A stretch of 64,000 nt of DNA from Streptomyces jeddahensis (GTDB lineage: Bacteria > Actinomycetota > Actinomycetes > Streptomycetales > Streptomycetaceae), in contig NZ_LOHS01000089.1 of the NCBI RefSeq assembly GCF_001642995.1, positions 95,758 to 159,757 on the forward strand. Reading direction: 5' to 3'. A program made the translations under genes and the position numbers. This document shows positions 14,530-22,912 of the stretch, piece by piece (position 1 is the first letter of the stretch; each line of letters opens with the position of its first letter). Below the pieces are notes generated by a model. That model saw only the letters and a list, made by a program, of their open reading frames with translations. It made no database searches and was not told where the DNA came from.

Positions 14530-15498
14530 TCAGCGAGGGACGGGTGCGTGGAAGCGGCGGCGGTACTCGGCGGGCGGAGAGCCGAGTGCCTTGAGGAAGG
14601 CGCGGCGCATCGCCTCGGGGGTGCCGTAGCCGCAGGCGCGTGAGATCTCCTCGATCCCGTCGGAGGTGTCCTCCAGGAGCCGGCGCGCGTGTTCGATGCG
14701 TATGCGCTCGACGTACCGGCCGGGTGTCACGCCGGTCTCGGCCTGGAAGGCGCGGGCGAAGTGGCGCGGTGAGAGCCGGGCGCGCGCGGCGAGCGACTCG
14801 ACGGACAGGTCGCCATCGGGGTGTTCGGTGATCCACTGCTGGACGTCGCGCAGCGGTTCGCGCTGCGCGGTCTGCGCGGCGAGCTGGGCGCTGAACTGGG
14901 CCTGGTTGCCGGGGCGACGGAGGAAGACGACCAGGTGCCGCGCGACCGTGAGCGCCGTCTCCCGTCCCAGATCCTCCTCGACGAGCGCGAGAGCCAGGTC
15001 GATGCCGGAGGTGACACCGGCGGACGTGGCCACGTTCCCGTCGCGTACGAAGATCGGGTCCGGGTCGACCTCGACGGCCGGGTGGTCGCGGGCGAGCCGG
15101 TCGCACACGTTCCAGTGGGTGGTGGCCCGACGGCCGTCCAGCAGTCCGGCCGCGGCCAGCAGCAGCGCCCCGCTGCACACGGAGACCAGGCGCTCGGCTC
15201 CCGGGGCCCTTTCGCGCAGCCAGTCGATCAGCTGCGGGTCGGGCGTTCTGGTGCCCTGGCCTCCGGGGACGAGAAGGGTGTGCGGGTCAGCCGCGTCGTG
15301 GAGGGCGCAGTCGGGGACGAGGGTGAGCCCGCTGGAGGTGCGGACGGGTCCGCCGTCGAGCGAGGCGGTGCGGATCCGGTACGTGTCCGGGTCCCCGGAG
15401 CTTTTGGCGGCGCCCGTGAACACCTCCACGGGGCCGGTGAAGTCGAGGCTCTGGACGTCGTCGAAGAGGACGACGAGAACGGATCGGTGCTGGGCCAT
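14530..15498 (-). CDS. GlxA-type transcriptional regulator (DJ-1/PfpI domain plus AraC helix-turn-helix)
   Basis: A 322-residue regulator. Residues 5-185 form a DJ-1/PfpI domain (VLFDDVQSLDFTGPVEVF, LLVPGGQGTRTPD, and SVCSGALLLAAAGLLDGRR with Cys-Ser at the nucleophile elbow). The C-terminus has two AraC helix-turn-helix units (VESLAARARLSPRHFARAF and IEEISRACGYGTPEAMRRAF). It is probably a ligand-responsive activator of the isonitrile hydratase-like gene 40 bp downstream. ATG 15498 is used; an in-frame ATG at 15525 would add nine residues. It is divergent from the SCO6745-family gene across 125 bp. Confidence 0.9.
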   Translation of the reverse strand: MAQHRSVLVVLFDDVQSLDFTGPVEVFTGAAKSSGDPDTYRIRTASLDGGPVRTSSGLTLVPDCALHDAADPHTLLVPGGQGTRTPDPQLIDWLRERAPGAERLVSVCSGALLLAAAGLLDGRRATTHWNVCDRLARDHPAVEVDPDPIFVRDGNVATSAGVTSGIDLALALVEEDLGRETALTVARHLVVFLRRPGNQAQFSAQLAAQTAQREPLRDVQQWITEHPDGDLSVESLAARARLSPRHFARAFQAETGVTPGRYVERIRIEHARRLLEDTSDGIEEISRACGYGTPEAMRRAFLKALGSPPAEYRRRFHAPVPR

Positions 15499-15623
15499 GC
15501 CTCGATTCTTCGATGCGGGGGTCATGGCTGCAATGACGAGTTCCCCACCTATCCTGCCATCGCGGCCCGTGACTATCGGCCTTCGCCTTCACGACATACC
15601 AACCAGTCGGTAATCTGCGCGGC

Positions 15624-16490
15624 ATGAACTCACCCCTGCCGGAGCGCGCCGCGCGCCGATGCCACAACGCGATCAATCCGCTGCACTCGACCCACTACTT
15701 CTCGCCGGACCTCGCAAAGGAGATGGCGGGTATCGGCATCGAGGACCGCAACGCCGCGTACTTCGCGGTGCGGGCGGCCGCCATGGGCCCGGTCGGTGCG
15801 GGCACGGTGACGGCCACGTTCTACAACTTCAACCACGAGCTCGTGGCGCGGCACGTCCCCGCGGTATGGCGCATCGCCTCTCCGGAGACGGTCCTCGCGG
15901 CACGCGCGCGTGCCGTCGACGCGACGCTGCGCCGTCTCCTCGGAAAGGAGGCGCTCGCCTCGGAGGAGATGGCCGAGGCGGCCCGCCTCGCCCTGCGCGC
16001 CACCGAGGCGTGCAGCAGGACGGCACGCCCGCTGTACGCCGCGCACGCCGACCTGCCTGTGCCCGAGGAGCCGCACCTGGCGTACTGGCACGCCGCGACG
16101 CTCCTGCGCGAATACCGCGGTGACGGGCACCTCGCCGTGCTGCTGGCTGCGGAACTCGATCCGTTGGAGGCCCTGGTGACGCACACCGCGACCGGCAAGG
16201 GCATGTCTCCGAAGTGGGTGCTGGGCACCCGCGGATGGTCCCGGCAGGACTGGGACGCGGCGACGGAGCGGCTGCGTTCGCGTGGACTGCTCGACGTGGA
16301 CGGCGAGTTGACGGACGCCGGGACCGCGCTTCGGCGTGATCTCGAGACGCAGACGGACCGGCTCGACCGGGCGCCGTACGAACACCTGGGCGCGGCGGGC
16401 GTCGAACGACTCACCGAACTCGCGGGGGGCTTTCTCATGGCGGCCGTGGCGGCGGGGGCCTTTCCGGCCGGGATGATCGGCAAGAACTGA
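15624..16490 (+). CDS. SCO6745-family protein (winged-helix-like C-terminus)
   Basis: A 288-residue cytosolic protein of the actinobacterial family named for S. coelicolor SCO6745. The N-terminus has HNAINPLHSTHYFSPDL and YFAVRAAAMGPV; the C-terminal 100 residues (WSRQDWDAATERLRSRGLL, DVDGELTDAG) read as a winged helix, so a regulatory role is possible but unproven. A TAATCT hexamer ends seven bases before the ATG and no Shine-Dalgarno is seen, suggesting a leaderless transcript. A possible 7-bp hairpin (16491-16519) follows the stop. Confidence 0.8.
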   Translation: MNSPLPERAARRCHNAINPLHSTHYFSPDLAKEMAGIGIEDRNAAYFAVRAAAMGPVGAGTVTATFYNFNHELVARHVPAVWRIASPETVLAARARAVDATLRRLLGKEALASEEMAEAARLALRATEACSRTARPLYAAHADLPVPEEPHLAYWHAATLLREYRGDGHLAVLLAAELDPLEALVTHTATGKGMSPKWVLGTRGWSRQDWDAATERLRSRGLLDVDGELTDAGTALRRDLETQTDRLDRAPYEHLGAAGVERLTELAGGFLMAAVAAGAFPAGMIGKN

Positions 16491-16627
16491 CTGCGGCTCA
16501 TTGCCGCTGTCCGCCGCAGCCGCAAGTGCAGCCGACTGCATGGTCGACGGAAGCCGAGGTACCCGTTCGTCCGCGGCCATCCGGGCCGTTCCCGACCGTT
16601 TCCGGCGGGAAGACGAAAGGAGAAGAC

Positions 16628-16771
16628 GTGCTCCGTGCAATTGCAGATGTTCTGCGTCAGATCGGGGCGGCCATCGCCACTGTGGTGACCCTGCCCTTCC
16701 GGGCTCTGGCCCGGCTGTTCGGCGGCGCCGCCCACTCGACGCGCCGCACAGGGCGGGCCCACCGGGCGTGA
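16628..16771 (+). CDS. LPFR-motif small protein
   Basis: A 47-residue peptide from GTG 16628, preceded by AAGGAG five bases upstream, a very good ribosome site. It contains an amphipathic to hydrophobic helix (VLRQIGAAIATVVTLPFRAL) with the diagnostic LPFR, then a short basic tail. This matches the small Streptomyces family known only by that motif; a peripheral membrane location is likely. Its function is unknown. It sits 168 bp upstream of tex, with a terminator hairpin between them, so it is a separate transcript. Confidence 0.8.
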   Translation: MLRAIADVLRQIGAAIATVVTLPFRALARLFGGAAHSTRRTGRAHRA

Positions 16772-16811
16772 ACGAGCGCGGACAGCGCCGAGCCCGCCGG
16801 CCAGGCGGTCT

Positions 16812-16840
16812 GTCACCCGTGCCGGCAGCGCACGGGTGAC
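16812..16840 (+). terminator. Hairpin terminator after the LPFR peptide
   Basis: Perfect 11-bp arms GTCACCCGTGC (16812-16822) and GCACGGGTGAC (16830-16840) with a 7-nt loop, 40 bp after the peptide's stop and 98 bp before the tex start. Confidence 0.75.
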
Positions 16841-16938
16841 CTCACTCTCACCCGCACAGGGCCGTGCCAGATCCTCGGTTGTCGGCGGGGCCTGCCACAA
16901 TTGCCGCGCAACCTCAGTGGAGAAGGCGGTACGGGATC

Positions 16939-19323
16939 GTGACCACACCCCTCGTAGGGTCCATCGAAGGCAGGATCGCCGAGGAGCTCGGCGTACGGGA
17001 GCGGCAGGTCAAGGCTGCCGTCGAGCTGCTCGACGGCGGTTCGACGGTGCCCTTCATCGCCCGCTACCGCAAGGAAGCGACCGAGATGCTCGACGACGCG
17101 CAGCTGCGCACGATCGAGGAGCGGCTGCGCTATCTGCGGGAGCTCGAGGAGCGCCGGACGGCGATCCTCGACTCGGTGCGCGAGCAGGGCAAGCTCACCG
17201 ACGAGCTGGAGGCGCAGATCCGCGGCGCCGAGACCAAGGCCCGGCTCGAGGACATCTACCTGCCGTACAAGCCGAAGCGGCGCACCAAGGCGCAGATCGC
17301 GCGCGAGGCCGGCCTGGAGCCGCTCGCCGAGGGGCTGCTCGGCGACCCCACCGTCGAGCCCCTCGCCGCGGCCGCCGCCTTCGTCGACGCCGACAAGGGC
17401 GTCCCGGACCCGCAGGCCGCACTGGACGGCGCCCGTGCCATCCTCACCGAGCGCTTCTCGGAGGACGCCGACCTCATCGGCGAGCTGCGCGAACGCATGT
17501 GGACGCGCGGCCGCCTCGCCGCCAAGGTGCGGGACGGCAAGGAGGAGGCGGGCGCCAAGTTCGCCGACTACTTCGACTTCGCCGAGCCCTTCACCGAGCT
17601 GCCCTCGCACCGGATCCTCGCGATGCTCCGCGGCGAGAAGGAGGAGGTCCTCGACCTCGTCCTGGAGCCGGAGGAGCCCTCTGACGAGCCCGGCCCCTCC
17701 TCGTACGAGGCGATCATCGCCAGTCGGTTCGGGGTGGCCGAGCGCGGTCGTCCCGCCGACAAGTGGCTGGTGGACACGGTGCGCTGGGCCTGGCGCACGC
17801 GCATCCTGGTGCACCTCGGCATCGACCTGAGGCTGCGGCTGCGTACGGCAGCCGAGGACGAGGCGGTGCAGGTCTTCGCCGCGAACCTGCGCGATCTGCT
17901 GCTCGCCGCCCCGGCGGGTACGCGCGCGACGCTGGGGCTCGACCCCGGTTTCCGTACGGGCGTGAAGGTGGCCGTGGTCGACGCGACCGGCAAGGTCGTG
18001 GCGACGGACGTGATCTACCCGCACGTCCCGCAGAACAAGTGGGACGAGGCCATCGCCAAGCTCGCGCGGCTCGCCAAGGAGCACGCGGTCGAGCTGATCG
18101 CCATCGGCAACGGCACGGCCTCCCGCGAGACGGACAAGCTGGCCGGTGAACTGATCACCAAGCATCCCGAGTTGAAGCTGACCAAGGTGATGGTGTCCGA
18201 GGCGGGCGCCTCGGTGTACTCGGCCTCGGCCTTCGCGTCGCAGGAGCTGCCGGGCATGGACGTGTCGCTGCGCGGCGCCGTCTCCATCGCCCGCCGTCTC
18301 CAGGACCCGCTCGCCGAGCTGGTCAAGATCGACCCGAAGTCCATCGGTGTCGGCCAGTACCAGCACGACCTCTCCGAGGTGAAGCTGTCGCGCTCGCTCG
18401 ACGCGGTCGTCGAGGACTGTGTGAACGGCGTCGGCGTGGACGTCAACACGGCCTCCGCGCCGCTGCTCGCCCGGGTCTCCGGCATCAGCAGCGGCCTCGC
18501 CGAGAACATCGTGGCCCACCGGGACGCCAACGGCCCGTTCACGTCGCGGCAGGGTCTCAAGGACGTGGCCCGGCTGGGCCCGAAGGCGTACGAGCAGTGT
18601 GCGGGCTTCCTGCGGATCCGCGGCGGCGACGACCCGCTGGACGCCTCCAGCGTGCACCCCGAGGCGTACCCGGTGGTGCGCCGCATGGTGAAGACCACGG
18701 GCGGCGATGTGGCGTCGCTGATCGGCAACACGGCGGTGCTGCGCTCACTCCGCGCCGACGCCTTCGTGGACGAGACCTTCGGTCTGCCGACCGTGACGGA
18801 CATCCTCCGCGAGCTGGAGAAGCCGGGGCGGGACCCGCGTCCGGCGTTCAAGACGGCCACGTTCAGGGAGGGCGTCGAGAAGATCTCCGACCTGTCCTCC
18901 GGGATGGTGCTGGAGGGGGTCGTCACGAACGTCGCCGCGTTCGGCGCGTTCGTGGACGTCGGTGTCCACCAGGACGGTCTCGTGCATGTGTCCGCGATGT
19001 CCAAGACGTTCGTCAAGGACCCGCGGGACGTGGTGAAGCCGGGTGACATCGTCAAGGTGAAGGTGCTGGATGTCGACATTCCGCGTAAGCGGATCTCGCT
19101 GACGCTGCGGTTGGACGACGAGGCTGCGCCTGCGTCTTCCTCTTCTGCCGGGGGTGGGCGACCCCAGCGTGGGGGGCGGCCGCCCCAGCAGCGGGGGCAG
19201 CAGTCGCGGCAGGGCCGCGGGGGCGGTGGGTCTCGGCAGGCGCCTCCGCCGCCTGCCAACAGTGCGATGGCTGATGCGCTTCGGCGCGCGGGGTTGGTCG
19301 ACCCCAAGGGGGGTCGGGGCTGA
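16939..19323 (+). CDS. tex: Tex-family RNA-binding transcription accessory protein
   Basis: A 794-residue protein close to the usual Tex length. The N-terminal helical part (VERQVKAAVELLDGGSTVPF-type start and FIARYRKEATEMLDD) is followed by the YqgF-like domain (TLGLDPGFRTGVKVAVVD), helix-hairpin-helix repeats (ARVSGISSGLAENIVAHRD, LKDVARLGPKAYEQ) and a C-terminal S1 RNA-binding domain (GMVLEGVVTNVAAFGAFVDV, LVHVSAMS). The last 50 residues are a Gly/Gln/Arg-rich tail probably involved in nucleic acid binding. It acts in transcript elongation and RNA handling. The GTG start at 16939 is chosen because similarity begins at VTTPLVGSIEGRIAEELG. Confidence 0.93.
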   Translation: MTTPLVGSIEGRIAEELGVRERQVKAAVELLDGGSTVPFIARYRKEATEMLDDAQLRTIEERLRYLRELEERRTAILDSVREQGKLTDELEAQIRGAETKARLEDIYLPYKPKRRTKAQIAREAGLEPLAEGLLGDPTVEPLAAAAAFVDADKGVPDPQAALDGARAILTERFSEDADLIGELRERMWTRGRLAAKVRDGKEEAGAKFADYFDFAEPFTELPSHRILAMLRGEKEEVLDLVLEPEEPSDEPGPSSYEAIIASRFGVAERGRPADKWLVDTVRWAWRTRILVHLGIDLRLRLRTAAEDEAVQVFAANLRDLLLAAPAGTRATLGLDPGFRTGVKVAVVDATGKVVATDVIYPHVPQNKWDEAIAKLARLAKEHAVELIAIGNGTASRETDKLAGELITKHPELKLTKVMVSEAGASVYSASAFASQELPGMDVSLRGAVSIARRLQDPLAELVKIDPKSIGVGQYQHDLSEVKLSRSLDAVVEDCVNGVGVDVNTASAPLLARVSGISSGLAENIVAHRDANGPFTSRQGLKDVARLGPKAYEQCAGFLRIRGGDDPLDASSVHPEAYPVVRRMVKTTGGDVASLIGNTAVLRSLRADAFVDETFGLPTVTDILRELEKPGRDPRPAFKTATFREGVEKISDLSSGMVLEGVVTNVAAFGAFVDVGVHQDGLVHVSAMSKTFVKDPRDVVKPGDIVKVKVLDVDIPRKRISLTLRLDDEAAPASSSSAGGGRPQRGGRPPQQRGQQSRQGRGGGGSRQAPPPPANSAMADALRRAGLVDPKGGRG

Positions 19324-19380
19324 GGTTTGGCCCCCGCGGTGCGGGGTTGACGTCGTACGCCGAGTTACCGTGACGGGTGG

Positions 19381-19423
19381 GTTGTGCCCACCCGTTCCGC
19401 CCTGCGGAACGCCTGCCCACAAC
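19381..19423. terminator. Bidirectional terminator between tex and the ABC-F gene
   Basis: Inner arms GTTCCGC (19394-19400) and GCGGAAC (19404-19410) with a 3-nt loop, plus outer arms GTTGTG (19381-19386) and CACAAC (19418-19423). It lies between two convergent genes. Confidence 0.7.
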
Positions 19424-19461
19424 GCGGCGGCGGGACGGCTGCCCGCAACCGGACGGGCTGG

Positions 19462-21099
19462 TCAGCGTTCCGTTACCTTGCCGTCCGCTACCTCCAGCCG
19501 CCGCGTCGTGCGTACCGCGTCCAGCATGCGGCGGTCGTGGGTGACCAGGAGCAGGGTGCCCTGGTACGAGTCGAGGGCGGACTCGAGTTGTTCGATGGCG
19601 GGCAGGTCGAGGTGGTTGGTCGGCTCGTCGAGGACGAGGAGGTTGACGCCGCGGCCCTGGAGCAGCGCCAGGGCCGCTCGGGTGCGTTCGCCCGGGGAGA
19701 GGGTCGCCGCCTGGCGCAGCACGTGGTCGGACTTCAGCCCGAACTTGGCCAGCAGGGTGCGGACCTCGACGGGCTCGGTGTCGGGGACGGCCGCGGAGAA
19801 CGCGTCCAGGAGTGACTCCGGGCCGTGGAACAGCGCCCGGGCCTGGTCCACTTCGCCGATGAGGACGCCCGCGCCGAGTGCCCCATGCCCCGCGTCGAGC
19901 GGGACACGGCCGAGGAGGGCGGCGAGCAGCGTGGACTTGCCCGCGCCGTTGGCGCCGGTGACGGCGACCCGGTCGGCCCAGTCGATCTGCAGCGTCACGG
20001 GCCCCAGCACGAAGCCGTCACGCCGCACCTCGGCATCGCGCAGGGACGCGACGACCGCGCCGGAGCGCGGCGCCGCGGCGATCTCCATCCGCAGCTCCCA
20101 CTCCTTGCGGGGCTCCTCGACGACATCGAGCCGCTCGATCATGCGCTGGGTCTGCCGGGCCTTCGCGGCCTGCTTCTCGCTCGCCTCGCTGCGGAACTTC
20201 CGGCCGATCTTGTCGTTGTCCCCCGCCTTGCGGCGGGCGTTCTTGACGCCCTTGTCCATCCAGGTGCGCTGCATCTGCGCCCGTTCCTGCAGGGCCGCCC
20301 GCTTGTCGGCGTACTCCTCGTACTCCTCGCGGGCATGCCGGCGCGCGGTCTCGCGCTCCTCCAGGTACGCCTCGTATCCACCGCCGTAGAGGTTGATCTG
20401 CCGCTGGGCGAGGTCGAGTTCGAGGACCTTGGTGACCGTGCGGGCGAGGAACTCACGGTCGTGGCTGACGACGACCGTCCCGGCGCGCAGTCCGGTGACG
20501 AACCGCTCCAGGCGCTCGAGTCCGTCCAGGTCCAGGTCGTTGGTGGGCTCGTCCAGCAGGAACACGTCGTAGCGGGACAGGAGGAGGGACGCCAGACCGG
20601 CCCGCGCGGCCTGTCCACCCGACAGCGACGTCATGGGTTGGTCGAGCTCGATGCGCAGCCCGAGCGAGTCGGCGACCTCTTCGGCCCGCTCGTCCAGGTC
20701 GGCACCGCCGAGGCCGAGCCACCGCTCCAGGCTGATCGCGTAGGCGTCGTCGGCGCCCGGCGCACCGTCGACGAGTGCCTGGGTGGCCGCGTCCATGGCG
20801 CGCTGCGCCTCGGCGACACCGGTGCGGCGGGCGAGGAACTCCCGTACGGTCTCGCCGGGGCGCCGTTCGGGCTCCTGCGGCAGATGCCCCACGGTGGCGG
20901 AGGGCGGTGAAAGCCGCAGCTCACCCTCCTCGGGGGCGTCGAGCCCGGCGAGCAGACGCAGCAGCGTGGACTTCCCGGCGCCGTTGGCACCGACGAGCCC
21001 GATCACATCCCCCGGTGCGACGACGAGGTCGAGCCCGGAGAAAAGGGAGCGGTCGCCGTGCCCGGCGGCGAGGTTCTTGGCGACGAGGGTGGCAGTCAT
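19462..21099 (-). CDS. ABC-F family ATPase
   Basis: A 545-residue soluble protein with two ABC domains and no membrane segments. Walker A motifs are GANGAGKST (about residues 36-44 and in the second half); the signatures are LSGGQ and LSPGE, and Walker B is LLDEPTNDLDL and LVLDEPTNHLDL. The interdomain linker is long and charged (EYEEYADKRAALQERAQMQR). ABC-F proteins bind the ribosomal E site and act in translation or as antibiotic-resistance factors; which role applies here is not clear. ATG 21099 has a TAGGAT hexamer ending 10 bases upstream and no Shine-Dalgarno, so it may be leaderless. The longer frame to 21291 is low-complexity. Confidence 0.88.
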   Translation of the reverse strand: MTATLVAKNLAAGHGDRSLFSGLDLVVAPGDVIGLVGANGAGKSTLLRLLAGLDAPEEGELRLSPPSATVGHLPQEPERRPGETVREFLARRTGVAEAQRAMDAATQALVDGAPGADDAYAISLERWLGLGGADLDERAEEVADSLGLRIELDQPMTSLSGGQAARAGLASLLLSRYDVFLLDEPTNDLDLDGLERLERFVTGLRAGTVVVSHDREFLARTVTKVLELDLAQRQINLYGGGYEAYLEERETARRHAREEYEEYADKRAALQERAQMQRTWMDKGVKNARRKAGDNDKIGRKFRSEASEKQAAKARQTQRMIERLDVVEEPRKEWELRMEIAAAPRSGAVVASLRDAEVRRDGFVLGPVTLQIDWADRVAVTGANGAGKSTLLAALLGRVPLDAGHGALGAGVLIGEVDQARALFHGPESLLDAFSAAVPDTEPVEVRTLLAKFGLKSDHVLRQAATLSPGERTRAALALLQGRGVNLLVLDEPTNHLDLPAIEQLESALDSYQGTLLLVTHDRRMLDAVRTTRRLEVADGKVTER

Positions 21100-21197
21100 C
21101 AGGACGTAGATCCTAACGAGTGACTCGCGGGTGACTGGAATCGCGCGGCAAGGCACGGCACGGCATGGGCGCATCGGACATGGGCGCTTCGGACCCG

Positions 21198-21731
21198 TCA
21201 CAGCAGCCCGGCCAGCTTGTACAGCACCAGTGATCCCGCGACGGCCACGTTGAGGCTGGCGCCCGTCCCGACCATCGGGATCTCCACGCACACGTCCAGC
21301 AGGTCCAGCGCCTCCGGGGGTATGCCCTGCTGCTCATGTCCGAGGACGATCACGGTCCGCTCCCGGGCGGGCGGGAGCTCGGCAAGGCGGATCGCCTCGT
21401 CGGCCAGTTCCACGCCGACGACGCGTGTCCCCCGTGCGCGCTCCCGCTCCAGCCAGCCCACCGGGTCGCCTGTCCAGTGCACGCACGGCGGCTTGCGGAG
21501 GGTGTTCCCGCGGGCCAGCGCCTCCGGCACCCACGGGAAGCGCGGCACGGTCAGGCATGCCCCGGTCGCGTCACACGTACGGGCGAGGGTGCCCAGGTTC
21601 GCACCGTGCAGCGGCCACAGGGGCGCCACGTAGAGGTGGTCCCAGCAGGAGTGGGTGCGCGGTCGGCGCGCGCGGCGCAGTTCGCCGGGCGTCCGCGTAC
21701 GGATCGACGGTCCGCTCCTCCGGGCGCTCAC
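21198..21731 (-). CDS. TrmH/SpoU family RNA 2'-O-methyltransferase
   Basis: A 177-residue SPOUT enzyme. The N-terminal motif is HGANLGTLARTCDATGA, motif 2 is VIVLGHEQQGIPPEAL and motif 3 is EIPMVGTGASLNVAVAGSLV; together these form the trefoil-knot S-adenosylmethionine site. It probably methylates a ribose in tRNA or rRNA; the target is unknown. It starts at GTG 21731 and lies 98 bp upstream of the ABC-F gene on the same strand, although that gene probably has its own promoter. Confidence 0.88.
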   Translation of the reverse strand: MSARRSGPSIRTRTPGELRRARRPRTHSCWDHLYVAPLWPLHGANLGTLARTCDATGACLTVPRFPWVPEALARGNTLRKPPCVHWTGDPVGWLERERARGTRVVGVELADEAIRLAELPPARERTVIVLGHEQQGIPPEALDLLDVCVEIPMVGTGASLNVAVAGSLVLYKLAGLL

Positions 21732-21816
21732 CGCGCCACGGAGGCGTACCTCCAGCTCTTCTCAGAACTCATCGTCGTCAGGGCGATGTACGGCTCGCCC
21801 CCGGCCGGTCGGTGGG

Positions 21817-22845
21817 TCATCGCGCCATGGGCGCGACCAGCACGCTGTCCGTCGTGCGCGCCACGATGAAGGATTCCCCCTTGGTCGCCTTCGCGTCCAG
21901 TGCAATTCGGTGCTTGCCAGGTTCGAGGATGTCGTCGAACACCTCGTGGGTGTGCGTGCGGTACAGCCTGTCGAGGCGGTACGCGGTGAGCTGGACGCGG
22001 CAGGTGGAGCTGACCTCGACACCGGCCTCGCCGTCGGCGGCGACGAGACGGGTGAGCCGGCGCTGCTCCAGCGGGCTGCGGTCCAGGGCGTGCTCTATCT
22101 GGGCGACGAGCAGCGGGATGATCGGCGCCAGCCCGTCGACGTAGGCGACGTCCACACCGGCGCGCTTGAACGCGCCCCGTACGGCGGCGCGTTGTCCTTC
22201 ACTGACGGCGCGGCCGAAGGCGACCGCTCCGTAGGTGCGCAGTTCGTCCGCGGGGACGTCCGCCGCGTCCGTCGTGATCTCGGCGCCGATGCCGATGGTG
22301 CGCAGGGCGGCGGCGAGTTTGGCGAGGACGGCGACGCGGGCGCCGATCAGCAGGACACGGCGTGGCGCCGGTTCCTGCCGGTCGAGCAGGCTCTGCAGCG
22401 CACTGCGGTACTCGGCGCCGCGGAAGCGGAACGGCCCTATGCCGTGATAGCCGTTGAGTTCGAGATCGGCGTGCTCGTCGGTCTGCCAGGCGAAGTCCCG
22501 CCAGACGAAGTCGTCGCTGCCGTCGTCGGCCTTGTCGATGGCCGCGGTGACCGCGCCGCACTCGATTCCCTCGCACTCGGGGCAGCCGTAGATCACGTAC
22601 CGCCCGCCGGGCAGCGGAGCCTCCGCCTCCAGCAGCAGCGCACGCACCTGGGCGGTGAAGATCGCGGGCGGGATGTCGGAGGCGAGCGGCGACACCGCGT
22701 CGAGATCGGACAGTTGGAAGAGCAGCGGCCTTCCGTCGACGATGAAGTCGACGAAATCCCGGTGCAATTGGTAGTCACCATTGGCGAGGACCCCGCCGGC
22801 ACGCACAGCCGGGGCCAGACCGAAGGTCGCGTACTCGGCACACAT
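21817..22845 (-). CDS. Protein of unknown function, with a CPxC-type cysteine cluster
   Basis: A 342-residue protein I do not recognise. The N-terminal half has a hydrophilic beta-rich look (YQLHRDFVDFIVDGRPLLFQ) and one cysteine cluster, GCPECEGIECGAV (Cys-x2-Cys-x4-Cys), which could bind zinc or a small cofactor. The middle RRVLLIGARVAVLAKLAAAL looks like a Rossmann-type beta-alpha start, and the C-terminus is beta-rich. There are no signal peptide or membrane helices. ATG 22845 is used since a GATACT hexamer lies just upstream; an in-frame ATG at 22890 would add 15 unlikely residues. It is divergent from the D-amino-acid oxidase-like gene across 67 bp, so the two may be co-regulated. Confidence 0.7.
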   Translation of the reverse strand: MCAEYATFGLAPAVRAGGVLANGDYQLHRDFVDFIVDGRPLLFQLSDLDAVSPLASDIPPAIFTAQVRALLLEAEAPLPGGRYVIYGCPECEGIECGAVTAAIDKADDGSDDFVWRDFAWQTDEHADLELNGYHGIGPFRFRGAEYRSALQSLLDRQEPAPRRVLLIGARVAVLAKLAAALRTIGIGAEITTDAADVPADELRTYGAVAFGRAVSEGQRAAVRGAFKRAGVDVAYVDGLAPIIPLLVAQIEHALDRSPLEQRRLTRLVAADGEAGVEVSSTCRVQLTAYRLDRLYRTHTHEVFDDILEPGKHRIALDAKATKGESFIVARTTDSVLVAPMAR

Positions 22846-22912
22846 GTCCTGAGTATCCCCACCTGGAACCTGATGTGAGCACGGCATCACTCATTCCGCT
22901 ACGGTCCGGGGC

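Noticed and set aside
16813..18657. Long open frame (614 codons) antisense to tex
   Set aside because: It mirrors the tex codon structure; high GC at third positions leaves the opposite strand open. The product is a low-complexity Arg/Gly/Val/Asp mix with no family motif.
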